The notes beneath the pieces are model-generated. The model made no database searches. It saw only the letters and a list, made by a program, of their open reading frames with translations, and had not been told where the DNA came from. Shown piece after piece: positions 1 through 12,459 of a stretch of 64,000 nucleotides of DNA. The position numbers were made by a program, and so were the translations under genes. Within the stretch, counting starts at the first letter, position 1. Every line of letters begins with the position of its first letter. The DNA is taken from the NCBI GenBank assembly GCA_023014485.1, contig JAJOZX010007501.1:1-64000 (forward strand), written 5' to 3'. The stretch comes from Bathynomus jamesi (taxonomy: Eukaryota; Arthropoda; Malacostraca; Isopoda; Cirolanidae).

Positions 1-1451
1 TGATCCTCTCGGCTGATGAGGCCTGCATCTATCCAAGCGGCAGTGGTAATCTTGCAGTCTCTCGTAGCCCCGTATGGTGGCGAATACTGGCAAGGGCAAT
101 GTTTGAGATGTCTTTAGTGTGTATTTCATTCTCTTCGGCGAAGGTCCAGATGGCATTTTAGAGCTATCATCTGATGTTGCTTCTTTCTGTTTCATCTGAA
201 GAGCTTTCAAAGAAGTGAGAAACCTCTTGATAGAGCTCTTCATCTCTTGGTGGCTTCTTCACTCTTCTTTTTCTTCCTTTCTTCCCTCTCTCGGATTTTC
301 TCTTTTTTCTTAGCAATAACAATCTGTTTTTTGGTTTCTGAATAATCTGCCGAACCAATCTCGCATACTTCCTTGGCCTCCTGCCTTTGTTCTCTCTGCC
401 TTTATGAAGCCAGCTCCAAAACAGGGATCTTCTTCTCACGAGGACAGCGACAATCAATGTGAGGGTGAGGTTCTCTTCTGCATGAGGGAGAACAATGGCT
501 TCAGAACACAACTCTATGGGACACTGGCAGTTAAAAATGTCAAGAAGAGTATCAAGTGTGTGCAGAAATGTATTTTTCTGCTAGTTTTCCTTTACCAAGT
601 GATGTCTCAACTGCTTTGTGCCACAGCTTTGTTAATTTTAGCTCAATAGTTCTATACTGATTGAGTACAGGTGGTTTGAATAACACATTAGCTTTTTCCA
701 CTGAGCAGAAGAGGGGAATCATGTCCCTTATGAGCTCTTTCTCTGTGTAGTTCCTTCTATTCTTTGTATTTTGTTCACGAAGGAGTAACCCTAGTCTCAG
801 CATGTCTCGCACTGTTGGTAGTTCTGATACGGGAAGTTCCTTGCCTGTACCGAACTAACAGGCTCAGTGGATGACGACTGACCTCTTGTCTTCAATTTTG
901 GCATCTTAGGAATATCTGAAAAGAAAGAAAAACATTTAAGTATTTTATATCAATTACGATGTTTCAAAGTTTAGTCATTCGATGTTCTAAAATTCAATAA
1001 AAAAATATTTCATGGGATTACAACATAATTAGACAGAAGAATATGATAATAATAAATAATTGTAATAATCAATAATCCATACTTACAGTTAAACTGTAGT
1101 ATTCGTCTAGTAGAATAACAGCAAACCACCGTCTATGACATCTAAGAGGCGACTGAGGACTGAGAGTGAGGGACAGTTCTGTTCATGTTGTGACTTGTAC
1201 ATTGTACAACAACTATATGACCTTGCAAACACTCCATATGCGATCAGTGGGATAATTCTGTGACAGATGAATAGTTAATCAATTTATGTCCTATTATTTA
1301 GTAAAAGAGTCAATTTCTGAAAAAAGGTAAAATGATGTAGGTAAGGGTTATTATTTCATTTTGGTTGGCCAATTTCAAGTTTGACATGAAAAGACACTAT
1401 ATTCACTACCAAAATTGATTTGAAAAAGTTGACAAAATTGACACACCCTAA
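1..1451 (-). pseudogene. Family 1 DNA transposon, copy A: 5' end and N-terminal transposase remnant
   Basis: This is the 5' part of a DNA transposon that runs off the left edge of the window on the minus strand. The terminus at 1441-1451 reads GACACACCCTA, the inverted form of the TAGGGTGTGTC ends of copies B (9046) and C (22924). Minus-strand reading frames at about 812-552 and 511-167 match the N-terminus of copy B: an ELPTVRDMLRLGLLLRE block, then a Cys-rich stretch, then a Lys/Arg-rich segment. The last bases at 1-60 still read as the AAWIDAGL block found in B and C. Frameshifts break it. A pyrimidine tract ending in CAG near 917 lies just before a possible start, as in B and C, so the three copies may share a 5'-UTR intron. 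The transposase core lies outside the window. Confidence 0.72.
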
Positions 1452-1919
1452 TATATATACATAAGGTATGCAATATTAAATAGTTGAGGCCACACATCAC
1501 ATTCATGTAGCTTTATAAAATATTGGTATTTATGAACGATTTTATACTCTACGATTCATTAAAAAATGTGGAAGAATTAGTTGTTTTTTTGCAGAAAGGT
1601 GAGGCCAAGGGTGAACTCACAAAAATGTTACCCACCTAAAACATTTTCTGTTTGTCTATTTCATATTAATTAATTTTTATTAGAATCGTGTGTCATATTA
1701 GTGTGTGATATGAGTAATGGAATTATCACTAATAAGTCTGACTTAAGTCTGTGGAATAAGTCTGTGACCTGTGACTTTACGAGAGAGTAAAGTTTACAAA
1801 GATATCTTTTGGGCCAAGTCACGTATCTACAACCTTCATTCCCCTATTTGTGTCGCATAGCATATTTATGGTTCGTATAGCATATTCTCTGTACAATTGC
1901 GCTCATTATTCTTACGATA

Positions 1920-2440
1920 CTCTTGAGAACAGATAGCGACACCTGGCATATATCTGTTGTGTAACTACTAAAAACGGTTGTAACATTTTATGAATGAATC
2001 TGGGTTTAGTGAGTGAACGCTGATTGATTGGTTGGCACATGGTGTTTGGTCATTGTGTGTATGTGGATGATGAGACATTATTCCTGCCCTTTATTAATAT
2101 ATAATATAGATATGGTCCTAACAGTGTTTTTCTGGTGGCGATGTAGTTAGTGGTGGTGTAGACACGGGTGACAGTGGGGTCAGGGGGTGGTGCTGTTAAT
2201 GGCACGTGCCAGCTCTTGACTCATTGCCAAATGTCTTTAGAACATAATTATTTCCATTCATCACTCTGCTTTACATATTACTAAGGAAACATAAATGAAT
2301 AATGAAATATAAATTCAAGACGGGGCTATATATTAACAAGGGGAATGTCACTGAAGTGAATAAAAAATGGTCTTGTAAAAGCTAAAAAAAAAACCTTCGG
2401 ACATGATGACAGTGTTCAAGGTATTGGCAAGCCTGTCATC
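1920..2440 (+). repeat. Left arm of a ~500-bp inverted repeat (partner 12460-12988)
   Basis: This segment reappears in reverse complement at 12460-12988. Shared blocks include TCTTGAGAACAGATAGCGAC (about 1920), a TGGTTGGCACATGGTGTTTGG-like block, the GGTGGTGTAGACAC region, and ATGATGACAGTGTTCA near 2400. The copies have diverged by substitutions and small indels. They may be two insertions of one interspersed repeat in opposite orientation, or long terminal inverted repeats. I recognise no coding capacity. Confidence 0.7.
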
Positions 2441-3120
2441 CTGAACGAACTGAAGTTTCACTGTATAAAAACAGAGCCGTAGGTAGGCATTATTGTGCCC
2501 TGAGCAAATTCCACGACCTGCACCACCCATCCCCCCCTGTATTTATTTATTTATTTACATTTAATATTGAACATAGATTCAGATATTATTTTGTTATAAC
2601 AAAGACAGCAAAAACCTGATATATATATAAATACATAAATAGGCGGCTTATGAATGAAAAAAAACAATGTTTTGATGCATATTAATTTTAATAACATTAT
2701 AACATTACCAGATTGATGGGTATCTCTAGGTTTCATACGTCACTGCTTAGCATATCTTCCAATTGACAAATGGACGACAGCTAAATGGGTACTACTGGTA
2801 TGGCGTTGTTAAATCCGGAGCAAATGCTATTTCTAGATCAGCAACACTGAGAGAAATATTATTTAGAAACGAGAAATGTTTTGTAGTGCGGAAGCATCAT
2901 AATTCATATAATTGTTTTGTATTAATAAGTTCCATGTTACAACTTAAGTGTTGAACCACTGCAGCTATGACTCTTGGCGGTCTCTCACCTCAAAGAAGAA
3001 AGTTACAGAAAATAAAACTATTACAGTGATTCATATCAATAAACATAAAGCCATTTAAACGATGATATTTGACAATATTACAAAGGTGTTACACATTTAT
3101 AATTATCATTTTATTTGAGA
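2441..3120. other. Unrecognised AT-rich sequence
   Basis: I see only short chance reading frames, a C-rich run near 2530 and AT-rich DNA. Nothing resembles a gene, RNA or transposon end. Confidence 0.4.
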
Positions 3121-3129
3121 GATATTTTA

Positions 3130-4185
3130 CATATGAACACAACCAATTTAACATCCTGTCCAGCCACCGTCGTTGTCTATGACTTCCTGCAGTCGATGTG
3201 GTACAGAGCACCATGATTATATACAGCTATTGATTCCTCTCAGCACCTCCCACTCATAAATGTGTGTTGTAAAAACTGGTCTGTTGTTCGTTTCTCCTCT
3301 GGTTCCCACACATTTACAATATTGGCCCATATATTCGCGATGGGATTCATATCACAACCCTTACTTGGCCAATCCAGAAGGTCGATATTTCTTTGCTCAG
3401 AGAACCAGCGTCTGACGATCGGTGCTAATGAGAATTGGGGACCTATCTTGCATAAAAATGATTCGCTCAAGAAATGCAGAACATATGCATGCACAGAAGG
3501 AAGCATAACCTCTTCGAAAATTTATATATACTGGTCTGCAGTAAACCTCCCTTCTATTTTGATGAGCTCTCCTACACCATACAGATGAATCCATCCCCAC
3601 ATGTTACAGGTGACATGACCGCTACGTGCTTCTTCATAGATGTGCTCTTGAGTATATGGAGTATTATTCCTCCTCCAACAATGAAGACGGCCATGGGATG
3701 TGGGTGAAAAGGTTTTTTCGTTGGTAAATATCACTCGGCTCCAAAAGTCAAGTCCTTTGTCAACATGTTGCTGAGCAAATCGAAGTCTATTTTCTCGATG
3801 TTCCTGATTTAACTTCTCCTTGATAGCCGGGGTCCGATTGTGTAACCCAGCTTTATGTAGCCGTCGCCTTACTGTCATTGCTGAAACATCACGCTGCAAT
3901 TATTCCCTTATGGCAACAGCATTAGTAAAGGGATGGGTTTTGGCAACATCGCAGATCCTCCGATCATCCGTAATAGTTATCAGTCGAGGATTCCCCGTTC
4001 TGCGGTGATCTCGAAGATTCCCTTCCTCTTGCCACCTCTTCAACCATATATAAACAGTGTTCCTAGAAATTCCAAGTTCTCTTCCAATTTGAGTTGAAGA
4101 CAGCCTGCTCTCCTTCATGCCGATGATTCTTCCCCTTTCAGCAATTTTCTGGTGGTGATAATCAGATTCAGATGAGATTCAGGAA
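3130..4185 (-). pseudogene. Tc1-like transposase relic with altered catalytic residues
   Basis: The minus strand carries a Tc1-type transposase in pieces at 4118-3900, 3899-3522 and about 3600-3240. The N-terminal paired-type HTH reads IGRELGISRNTVYIWLKRW. A second DNA-binding block contains MTVRRRLHKAGL, followed by the catalytic domain. The first catalytic Asp is changed in FTNEKTF (normally FTDE). The second survives in FMQDRSPI. The block DWPSKGCDMNPIANIW carries Ala where the DD34E family has Glu. Combined with frameshifts and stops, this copy cannot make an active enzyme. I could not fix the terminal inverted repeats, so the boundaries are those of the coding remnant. Confidence 0.82.
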
Positions 4186-4323
4186 TAGTGTGAGCTTATT
4201 CTCAGTCAACATACCTGTTAATACCTGTCATGACATCATGTGATGTCACGTAATATGTTAAAAGTCAGGTGGAATTGTTGGAATGCGGAAACAGTTTCGA
4301 AAATGGTCATTAAACTGCTACAC

Positions 4324-5315
4324 CAGCGGTTCCCAAACATTTTTTTGTGATTACCCCTTTTGGTTAATCGCCAAATGGAAATTACCCAATTACCCCTTTG
4401 CAAAAAGCACAGGAAATTTAATTTTATTGAGCATGAGAATAATTATTAAAATTTTATAAACATAATACTCGTATATTTCTATATATACAGTGCCTTATGT
4501 ATAAGTTAAACACATATGATATTGGCCAAAGAATGGCTACAACATTACATAGGAAGCGAGCAAATTGCGTCACCACCAGCTACTATTCTAGTGCGAGGGA
4601 GGCAACTGTTTCTGCTGAACTAACGCCTGAATTCTGGGTTCAGTTTCGCTCAAGGGGCAGCGTAAATCGCCTTAGTGTGCAGCCGATTTTGCAGTTTGTT
4701 CTTTATGACCATCATTGCTGAAAAGCGTGCCTCACAACGATAACTTGTGCCTCTTCAGCAAGCAAAGGATACCCATCCACTTTTGCCCAAAATGTCTCGA
4801 TATTTTTCTATGCAAACTCAAACTTCAGAATAAGATCTTGCCGCATTTTCAGGAATTCTGCTTTCAGTTCAGGTGAGTTACTGCTTTTCAGGGCGTAATA
4901 AATGAATGGCCTATTTTTTTTAGATAGCATGGCTGCGTATTAAATATGTACTAATTCATTTAATATCCTTAATAAGGATGTTTAGTGTGGATTTGACATA
5001 CAATGCCTACAAAGAATCTAGATTAAACTAGGTTATATAGGTAGAAAGTAAAGTTTTAGCTTTTCTTTAGCCAACGCGATACTATGAACACACCATGTCA
5101 GTCTCGGAAAGTATCTACAATTCTCCTCGTGGTGTAGCCGTTCATCTTTTGTAACACTGCGACCACGACCTAAATAGTTAAACGGTCTAACTCGAAAAAA
5201 CAATTTTTTCACAAAACGAACACTAAAAAAACAATTTTCAGGAATTCCTTTTTACCCCCGGAAAATGCTAAAATTACCCCTTTGGGGGTAATTACCCACA
5301 CTTTGGGACCCGCTT
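4324..5315 (-). mobile_element. hAT element relic with degenerate C-terminal transposase
   Basis: The ends are hAT-like: CAGCGGTTCCCAAAC at 4324 and GTTTGGGACC-type sequence in inverted form near 5300-5315. An imperfect 8-bp target duplication flanks it (TGCTACAC at 4316-4323, TGCTACAT at 5316-5323, 7 of 8). On the minus strand around 4890-4640, translated fragments resemble the C-terminal dimerisation region of ZBED5/SCAND3-like hAT transposases, with CEARFSAMMVIKNKLQNRL readable across one frame change. A GTAATTACCC-type motif recurs near both ends and may be a subterminal repeat. It is internally deleted and non-functional. Confidence 0.7.
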
Positions 5316-5363
5316 TGCTACATAGACCATCACATACTTACAAAGTCTAGCATATATCTGTGG

Positions 5364-5691
5364 CAGTGTTTTTCAACCTTTTCTAGGTCGAGGGACCCTG
5401 TAAGCGATCTGTAAGATATTGTGGAACCCAAATATTCTCGATCCATTCTATTCCCCTTCGTTTTGTAAGCAAAATGATGGAAAAATATGTAATAAAGAAA
5501 TTACATATCGTTACGAACAAATATAATACATTATTCACTGCTTGTTACGAAATATCCCTTCATTTCCATTTTAACTTAGTTCCGTCTATATATTCTGAAC
5601 TACTGGGCTTCAGTATGTTATGTTAAGTATTTATTACAGAACATATCAGAACCCTTAGTGTTTTTTCGCTGAACTCCGGTAGAAAACAATG
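5364..5691. mobile_element. Short hAT-type non-autonomous element
   Basis: The left end CAGTGTTTTTCAACC at 5364 and a right end with ACTCCGGTAGAAAACAATG near 5673-5691 resemble degenerate hAT terminal inverted repeats. The 8-bp flanks agree only partly, so the duplication is weak. No coding sequence is seen. Confidence 0.45.
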
Positions 5692-5734
5692 ACGTATGGG
5701 CTAGTGGATATTTTCGTCCATCTATCGTTCAGTA

Positions 5735-8700
5735 GACACCAATCGACCAGGGAAGTACTCCGGGGGGGGGGGGCCGTTTAAACAGAAGAGAGGGAGTGCT
5801 GGAACTCCTGTTTCTCCTGTCACTTCTTCCTTAGCTGATCTTTTTTCCGTGTCTCATCTACCTTGTGAGCAGTTCAGCATGCTCTCAAATACACACTTCT
5901 CTCCCTGTTCCTCACTACATACACATGCATCTTACACACCACATAATCTTTTCAAAATTAAAAAAAAAAAGGCATCAACTTCAATAGCCTCGGAGCCCCC
6001 TGGGGAGAGGACCATAAATGTCCCCACTTCTGACTCTCCCCTGCTGATACCGGGAACGCAGACCCGGGCAGCGGGGCTGGATCTGCTACCGCTCATTCGA
6101 GATGTTCTGGACCTCTGTCTGATTCACTTTTCTTAAATTTCTGGAACATTCGTGGCCTTTTCTCAAATTTTTAATCCGTTGAACACCACCTCTCCTCCTC
6201 TAAATCTCATCTTCTTTTCCTCACTGAAACTCTGGTGTCTGAGACGACTGACAGCAACCCCTTTTCTATACCCTCTTACTTTTTCTATACTTAATTTCAC
6301 TCCAAAGGTGGATGTTGCGTATATGTACGCAATGACCTAACTTGTTCTCGTATTCCCGAACTCGAATCTTCCGAATTATTCTATACCTTCTGGCTACGGC
6401 TTACATGCCATTCTCAAACTAAATACATCTGCGCTGTTTACCTTTTTCCTAATTGTACTGACTACTCAAAATTCTTTGACTACCTCACTTCCAAAGTTGA
6501 ATACATTCTTTCCCGCTCTCCCTTTGCTGAAATCTCCATTTTAGGTGATTTCAATGTTCATCACCACCTTTGGCTTTCCTCCCATTTCACTGATATCCCT
6601 GGTGAACTAGCTTACAACTTTTCTATCCTAAATGACCTAGAGCAGATTGTAAAACACCCTACTCGTATCCCCGATCGCCTTGGAGATAGGCCCACATTCT
6701 GGATTTATTTCTTACCTCTCATCCTTCTTCTTACTCTGTGAAACTTTTCTCTTCGTTAGGCTCCTCCGATCATAATCTTAGATCTGTTTCCTGTCCTATC
6801 GCTCTAATTCGGCCTTTGGATCTTCCCGCTGACTGGGAAGCTCTTCGGCAGTAATTCTGTGATTTCCCATGGAATGATTACTGCTTCCGTGGCCGGGGCC
6901 CTTCTGGGTGTGCTGAGCGCATCACAGAGGTGATTCTCTCGGGCATGTGGACATACATTCCATACTCTATTCCTAATATTAATGCAAAAAAAAAACTTGG
7001 TTTAACTTTACTTGTTCTTATGCTATCCGCAACAGAGAGGAGGCATTCAGAAGGTACCTTCGCCATCCAACTCCTGACTCTCACTCAGCTTATATTTCTG
7101 CCCGAAATCGTGCAAAATCTGTTCTTCGAGTCCCTAAAAATTCCTTTATCCGTCAAAAATGTGAAAATCTATCCAATTTTAATTCTTCTCGCTCTTTCTG
7201 GCATCTAGTTAAAAACCTCTTCAACAACTTTACTCCTTCTTCTTTTCCTCCTGTTTTCCATTCCGACGGTACAGTTGCCATCTCTTCTCCTGACAAAGCT
7301 GAAATCTTCGTTCAAACTTTCGCTTACAATTCAACCCTGGACGATTCCGGTGCTGTTCCTCCATCTCCTCCTTCTGACTTTATTATGTCTGAAATTAGAA
7401 TCTCTTCTAAAGATATTTTTTCTGCCCTATCTCAGCTCAACTCTGGGAAGGCGTATGGTTCTGATAGTGTTCTTCCTGTTGTTCTGAAGAACTGTGCTTC
7501 TGTGCTGACACCCTCTCTAGGCAAACTCTTTAATCTTTGTCTCTCATCTGGTACTTCTCTTTCCTGCTGGAAGTTCGCTTTCATTCAGCCTGTCCCAAAG
7601 AAGGATGACCGCTCTCAACCCTCCAACTATCGTCCAATTGCTTTGATTTCTTGCGTTTCCAAAGTTTTTGAATCTATCCTTAATAGAAAGATTCTTAAAC
7701 ACCTTTCTTCTCGCAATCTTTTTTCAGATGGTCAGTATGGATTCCGCAGGGGACGCTCTACTGGCGATCTTCTTGTATATCTCTCGGACTCTTGGTCATC
7801 CTCCTTTCGGGATTTTGGTGAAACTTTTGCTATTGCGCTAGACATATCGAAAGTTTTTGATAGAGTCTGGCACAAATCTTTAATTTCCAAACTACCTTCC
7901 TTCAGTTTCTATCCTTTATCTGTGCCTTCATCTCTAATTTCCTTTCTGGCCGATCTATAGCTGCAGTTGTAGATGGCCACTGTTCTTCTCCTAAAGCTGT
8001 TAACAGTGGTGTTCCTCAGGGTTCTCTGCTCACCCACTCTTTTCCTTTTATTTATTAATCATCTTTTAATTCGAACTTCCTCTCCTATTGAATCACTCCT
8101 ATGCCGATGATTCCACTCTTTACTTCTCCACCCGCTTCACAAAGCGTTCCTCTCAACAGTCATTCCATAATTCGCGTAGTGCAAGCTATGGAGCACCTGA
8201 CCTCTGATCTTTCTGCTATATCTGATTGGGGCAGAGAAAACCTTGTGGCTTTCAATGTCTCAAAAACTCAGTTCCTCAATCTGTTTACTCTTCACAATCT
8301 TCCATACAACTATCTCCTTGCCTTCAACAACACACAAATCAATCCTTCCTCTTCTCTTAACATTCTTGGCGTTTCCTTTTCTCGTGATCTTTCATGGGAA
8401 GATCACATATACTCTTTCTAAAACATCTTCTAAGAGGTTAGGTGTGCTGTACCGCCTCCGCAGTTTCTTCACACCCACTCAGTTGCTGTCTCTGTACAGT
8501 GGTCTTCTTCACCCCTGTATGGAGTATACTTCTCATGTGTGGGGTGGTTCAACCTACACAGCAGTACTTGACCGGGTGGAATCAAAGGCTTTTCGTCTCA
8601 TCAATTCCGCACCTCTTACTGATTGTCCTCAATCTCTCTCTCTTCGCCGTAATGTTGCCTCACTCTCTCTTTACTATCGCTATCATAACGGACATTGTTC

Positions 8701-9020
8701 TTCTGAACTCTCTAACTGCATGCCTCTTTCTTTAAGGAGAGCACGCAGTACCAGACTTTCTATACTTTCTCATTCCTTTTCTGTTCAACTATCTAATGCA
8801 AAGGTTAATCGGTATTTTCAGTCTTTCATCTACTCAACCGGTCAACTCTGGAACAATCTTCCTCAATCCATCTTTCCTCCTGTCTATGACGTCCCATCTT
8901 TGAAACGCGGAATGTCTAGGCATCTCGAAGACCCGGACCTTGATTTTTGTTCTCTTTCTCTATGGGAGGGGCGCTTTTGAGGGCATTTGCCCTTGGCCCC
9001 TCCTTCCTGCATAAAAAAAA
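5735..9020 (+). pseudogene. APE-type LINE retrotransposon with endonuclease and reverse transcriptase
   Basis: This is a nearly full-length non-LTR retrotransposon. From about 6130, frames interrupted by stops and shifts encode an apurinic-type endonuclease: LNFWNIRGL at the start and ILGDFNVHHHLW as the catalytic GDFN block near 6540-6575. Reverse transcriptase follows from 7385: SNYRPIALISCVSKVFE, QYGFRRGRSTGDLL, FAIALDISKVFDRVWH (motif A), VNSGVPQGS across a frame break near 8005, and SYADDSTLY (catalytic YADD) at about 8095. The C-terminal ORF at 8243-8980 contains MEYTSHVWGGSTYTAVLDR and a WNNLPQSIFPP block common in Jockey/CR1-like LINEs of crustaceans. A short A-tract at 9012-9020 is the 3' tail. 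I see no RNase H domain. Frameshifts near 7960 and 8420 make it a pseudogene. Family assignment within the Jockey/CR1 group is uncertain. Confidence 0.88.
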
Positions 9021-9036
9021 GTTGGCAATTCTAACG

Positions 9037-9045
9037 ATGCTTTAG
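9037..9045 (+). repeat. 9-bp target duplication, left of copy B
   Basis: ATGCTTTAG precedes the TAGGGTGTGTC terminus. ATGCTCTAG at 12211-12219 follows the decayed right end; 8 of 9 bases match. Confidence 0.6.
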
Positions 9046-12000
9046 TAGGGTGTGTCAATTTTAATAAAGTCAACAATTCAAAAACTACTAATGCTCAAAT
9101 GAGGTCATATTATCTAGCAAACTTAGAAATATCTTTATTGTTGTTTAAAAAAGTCATTTACCTACTTATATTTTACCATAAAGGTTTGAAATATAACCTA
9201 AATATGACTGCAGCATCGTATATCAATGTGCCATTGATATGTGTGGTCAACTTTGGTTATGTTTGGTGTGCAGTATGGTTTCTAAGTTTCACATAGTCGC
9301 AAATGCCGGAGTTTTGATTGTGAATGCTGTTTTCCCTCCTTTTTGACAATTTTGATTACTTCTTAATGTAAATATTGTGTAATTCAGATTATTCGAAATG
9401 TTATGTGTGACTCAAACTTTCTGTATATTTTGATATGATAGATATATGAAATTGTCATTACTTTGAATAATTAAGTCTTGTACCTATAAAAATACAATTT
9501 TATGTAATCATAATCAGTAGGCCTATCCAAATTTCAATGACATTTCTTTTGTTCACAGGTCCACAGGATGAGTCAGAAAGAAATCAGAACCCGAAGTAAA
9601 TCAGGTTGTCACCTAAGTCATTTGGTGGGGACTGGGAGGGAACTTCCCCCTGCTGAGATGCCCACAGCCAGAGATCTGCTGAGGTATGGTTTGTTGAGGA
9701 GAGAGATGAGTGAGGAAGACAGGAGGGATTACCCAGTTAATGACTTGATTAACAACGGCATTGTTCCAGGGCTACTGGCTCAGTGGAGAAAGGCCAACGC
9801 TTTATTCACAGGACCTGTAATCAACACTGAGGTCAGGATCAGGGCTAAAGTGAAGGCACTGTGGGCTGAGGCAGTGAAGGTGTCCATTGGCAATGTGAAG
9901 CTAGAGGTCAAAGATAGGTTCATGATGAAACTGGACAAATTGGTGGACATCCTGACCTGTCACTGTGTGATCAGGAGCTGCAGTGAGCTTGGGTGCAACC
10001 CTGTCTGCAACAGTGAGGTTCACATTGACTGCAGCTGCAGGAGCGAGCAGAAGATACCACTGCAGGAGCTTGCCTTCATTAAAGGTCAGAGGGAAAAGGT
10101 GGGCAGTGTGGGGGCACACCAGATGGGTCTAGCTGATCACCCTGAGACCAGGAGATAGGAAGCAGTGCTGCAGAGACAGGAGCAGAGAAGGAAAGCCAAG
10201 GAGAAGAGGAGGAGGAAGGCAGAGGAGTCAGCCAAGAAAGAAGAGGAGTTGAGGGAGGAGTCAGCCAAGAAAGAAGAGGAGTTGAGGGAGGAGTCACTGC
10301 TGGAGATGGAGTTGGAGGAGACTGGAGATATACTGGAGGAGGCAGGGAGGAGAGAGGAGGACGAAGACTTCATACCAGAGGCTGTGAGAACGTCTTCCTT
10401 GACTGTGGCTAAGAAAAAGAAATACAACACTGAAGATATCACTAACATAGCTGTGGCTAGCTTCAGACATCACACTGGGCTGAGAGAGACTGCAGAGATT
10501 GCCACTGCTGCCTGGATTGATGCTGGTCTTATCACAGAGTTTGACAGAGCACTGGTGATTGACCACAACAAGGTGAGGAGGGCTCAGGAGAGACTGACTA
10601 AGGAGCTGGTCAAGAAGTTTGATGAAGAGATTAAGGAAAATGGCATCACCTGTATCTTCTTTGATGGGAAAAGAAATGACACCAAAGTGATGATGGAAGC
10701 TGAGGGCAGTGACAGTCAGTTTCCTGGCCTCATTAAGGAAGAACACTACACAGTGTGCAATGAACCAGGTGGGAAATATTTGTGGCATTTTGTACCAGAG
10801 GAAGCTGCAGAGGAGAGAAGTCATGTTGAGGTCATTGCTGATCATCTGGTGAACTGGCTAAGAGAAAGAGGATCAGCCCAGACCCTTTTGGTCATAGGAG
10901 GTGACAGTACTAATGTGAATCCTGGCTGTGAGGGAGGAGTAATGCATTATGTGGAAGCCAAGCTTAGCGGGAAGTTGGTGTCGATTGTCTGTAACTTGCA
11001 CACTGGGGAGCTGAGTCTCAGACACCTGGTGACTGCACTGGATGGCAAGACATTGAGCAACAACAAGTGGTCTGGGCCCCTAGGGAAGATGTTAGACACT
11101 GCCACTGAGCTGGAGATCAACCCAAACTTCACGAGGATCACTGTTGGTCCTCCTCTACCCCATCTCAGTCAGGAGGTAGTCAAGGACCTCAGCACAGACC
11201 AGTCATATGGCTACAGAATCATCACTGCCATCAGATCAGGAGAGGTACCTCAGAGTCTAGCTCTCCTGGAGATTGGGCCGGTCTGTCACAGTAGGTAGGT
11301 CACCACGGCTCTAAGGTTCTGCAGATTGTGGATTTCCAAACATGGGCTGAAGGGTAGGAACCTGAAGAATCTGAGGATAATTGTGGAATTCATAGTGGGA
11401 GTCTACATGCCAAACTGGTTCAACATCAAGTTAAATCACAGCTGGATGGAGGGTCCCAGGCATGTATTGTACCAGCTGGAGCTGCTCAGAAGTCAGAAGA
11501 AGGAGGTGATAGGAATAGTGAGCCTACAGTGAAGAGATCAGCCCGGTATGCACACTCTGAGGCTGTGCTCCAGGCCATGCTGTGCAGTGAGGTGGAGGAG
11601 GAGAGGGGGGAGGTAGTGAAGAGGATACTGGAAATCAGAGGTGAAGGAGATGAGGACACAGGTAGGAGACTGCAGTGTCAGACCCAGGAAGACTCCTGAC
11701 ATCAACCCAGATGCCACCAAGCTCTCGGAGCTTATTGACTGGAACTCTGGCGTGACTGAGCCTCCTCTGACCTGCTCCCTCACCACCGCTGCAATCAAGG
11801 AGTTTCTGGATAGACCAATGGAAGTTCCTGCATGGCCCTCACACACACAGTCAGTAGAGAGGTGTGTTAGGAAGACAACTGAAGCAGCACAACATGTTTA
11901 CTCACAAGAGAGGAGGGAGGCGTACATCAGTGGCCAGGTGGCTAGTAAGGAGCTCATGTCCAGGAACAAGAGCAAGGCAGACATGGCATCCTTGGCAAAG

Positions 12001-12210
12001 TTCAAGAAACCTATCTATATTTCTAAGTTTTAATATTGAAATACAATCAAAATGTCCTTAATTGTATGTAATGTATGTAAAATGTAGTTATATACAATAA
12101 AAAAAATACTTGCAAAAATTGCTGATTTTTCATAAACTTCAACTTCAAATATAAATAGCTCGGAGTGGTCAAATCTGGATTTTAAAGCCATATTTCGATT
12201 TAGCACCTTA
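9046..12210 (+). mobile_element. Family 1 DNA transposon, copy B (almost complete)
   Basis: The element starts with TAGGGTGTGTCAATTTT at 9046, the terminus also seen in copies A and C. The right end at 12201-12210 has decayed to TAGCACCTTA, against the expected inverted terminus GACACACCCTA. The flanking 9-bp repeat supports these limits. The length is about 3.2 kb. One transposase gene occupies 9568-12033, preceded by a pyrimidine tract ending in CAG near 9559 that looks like a splice acceptor. Coding base composition is clearly richer in G+C than the flanks. It directly follows the A-tail of the LINE. Confidence 0.75.
9568..12033 (+). pseudogene. Family 1 transposase (copy B), two amber stops and one frame change
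   Basis: The frame opens with ATG at 9568 just after a splice-acceptor-like CAG. In order: an N-terminal ELPPAEMPTARDLLRYGLL block; a Cys/His-rich segment (CHC, CSELGC, CNSEVHIDCSC) near residues 130-160 that looks zinc-binding; IPLQELAFIKGQRE; a charged coiled-coil-like segment with a repeated KKEEELREES unit; and a catalytic-looking region with CIFFDGKRND, IKEEHYTVCNEPGGKYLWHF, IGGDSTNVN, CNLHTGELSLRHL (C-x-x-H), LDGKTLSNNKW and DLSTDQSYGYR. Two TAG codons interrupt it at about 10156 and 11296; the second replaces the Trp of HSRW seen in copy C. A frame change lies near 11530, and the C-terminal part ends at 12033. The C(2)H signature suggests the hAT/MULE-like DDE group. I do not recognise the superfamily with certainty. 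Confidence 0.72.
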
Positions 12211-12459
12211 ATGCTCTAGGTAAAACCATAATATAGAAAACTCAGGTAGTACTCTTGCAAGTGTGTGAGACACACGACGATGCAATATATTGGCTTCCTT
12301 TTAAGCTGATAACTACCATTTACGTGTAAAGCTGCATTCAACCAATATTTCTTATCTGGTAGATGGTAAATTGAAGATGCTGACAATGTTTAACACGTGT
12401 TGTTGCATTGCATGTTATGTGTTACAGTATTTATTCATTGAATTGTCAGTTAAATAGAG
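12211..12459. other. Unrecognised AT-rich sequence between copy B and the inverted repeat
   Basis: After the 9-bp duplication at 12211-12219 I see no gene or repeat until the right inverted arm. Confidence 0.35.

Noticed and set aside
5849..6340. Independent short genes upstream of the first LINE
   Set aside because: These frames lie in the LINE 5' region and endonuclease part, out of the frame that carries endonuclease motifs.
10294..10845. 183-residue minus-strand frame
   Set aside because: It is antisense to the copy B transposase, whose plus-strand frame carries the conserved motifs shared with copy C.
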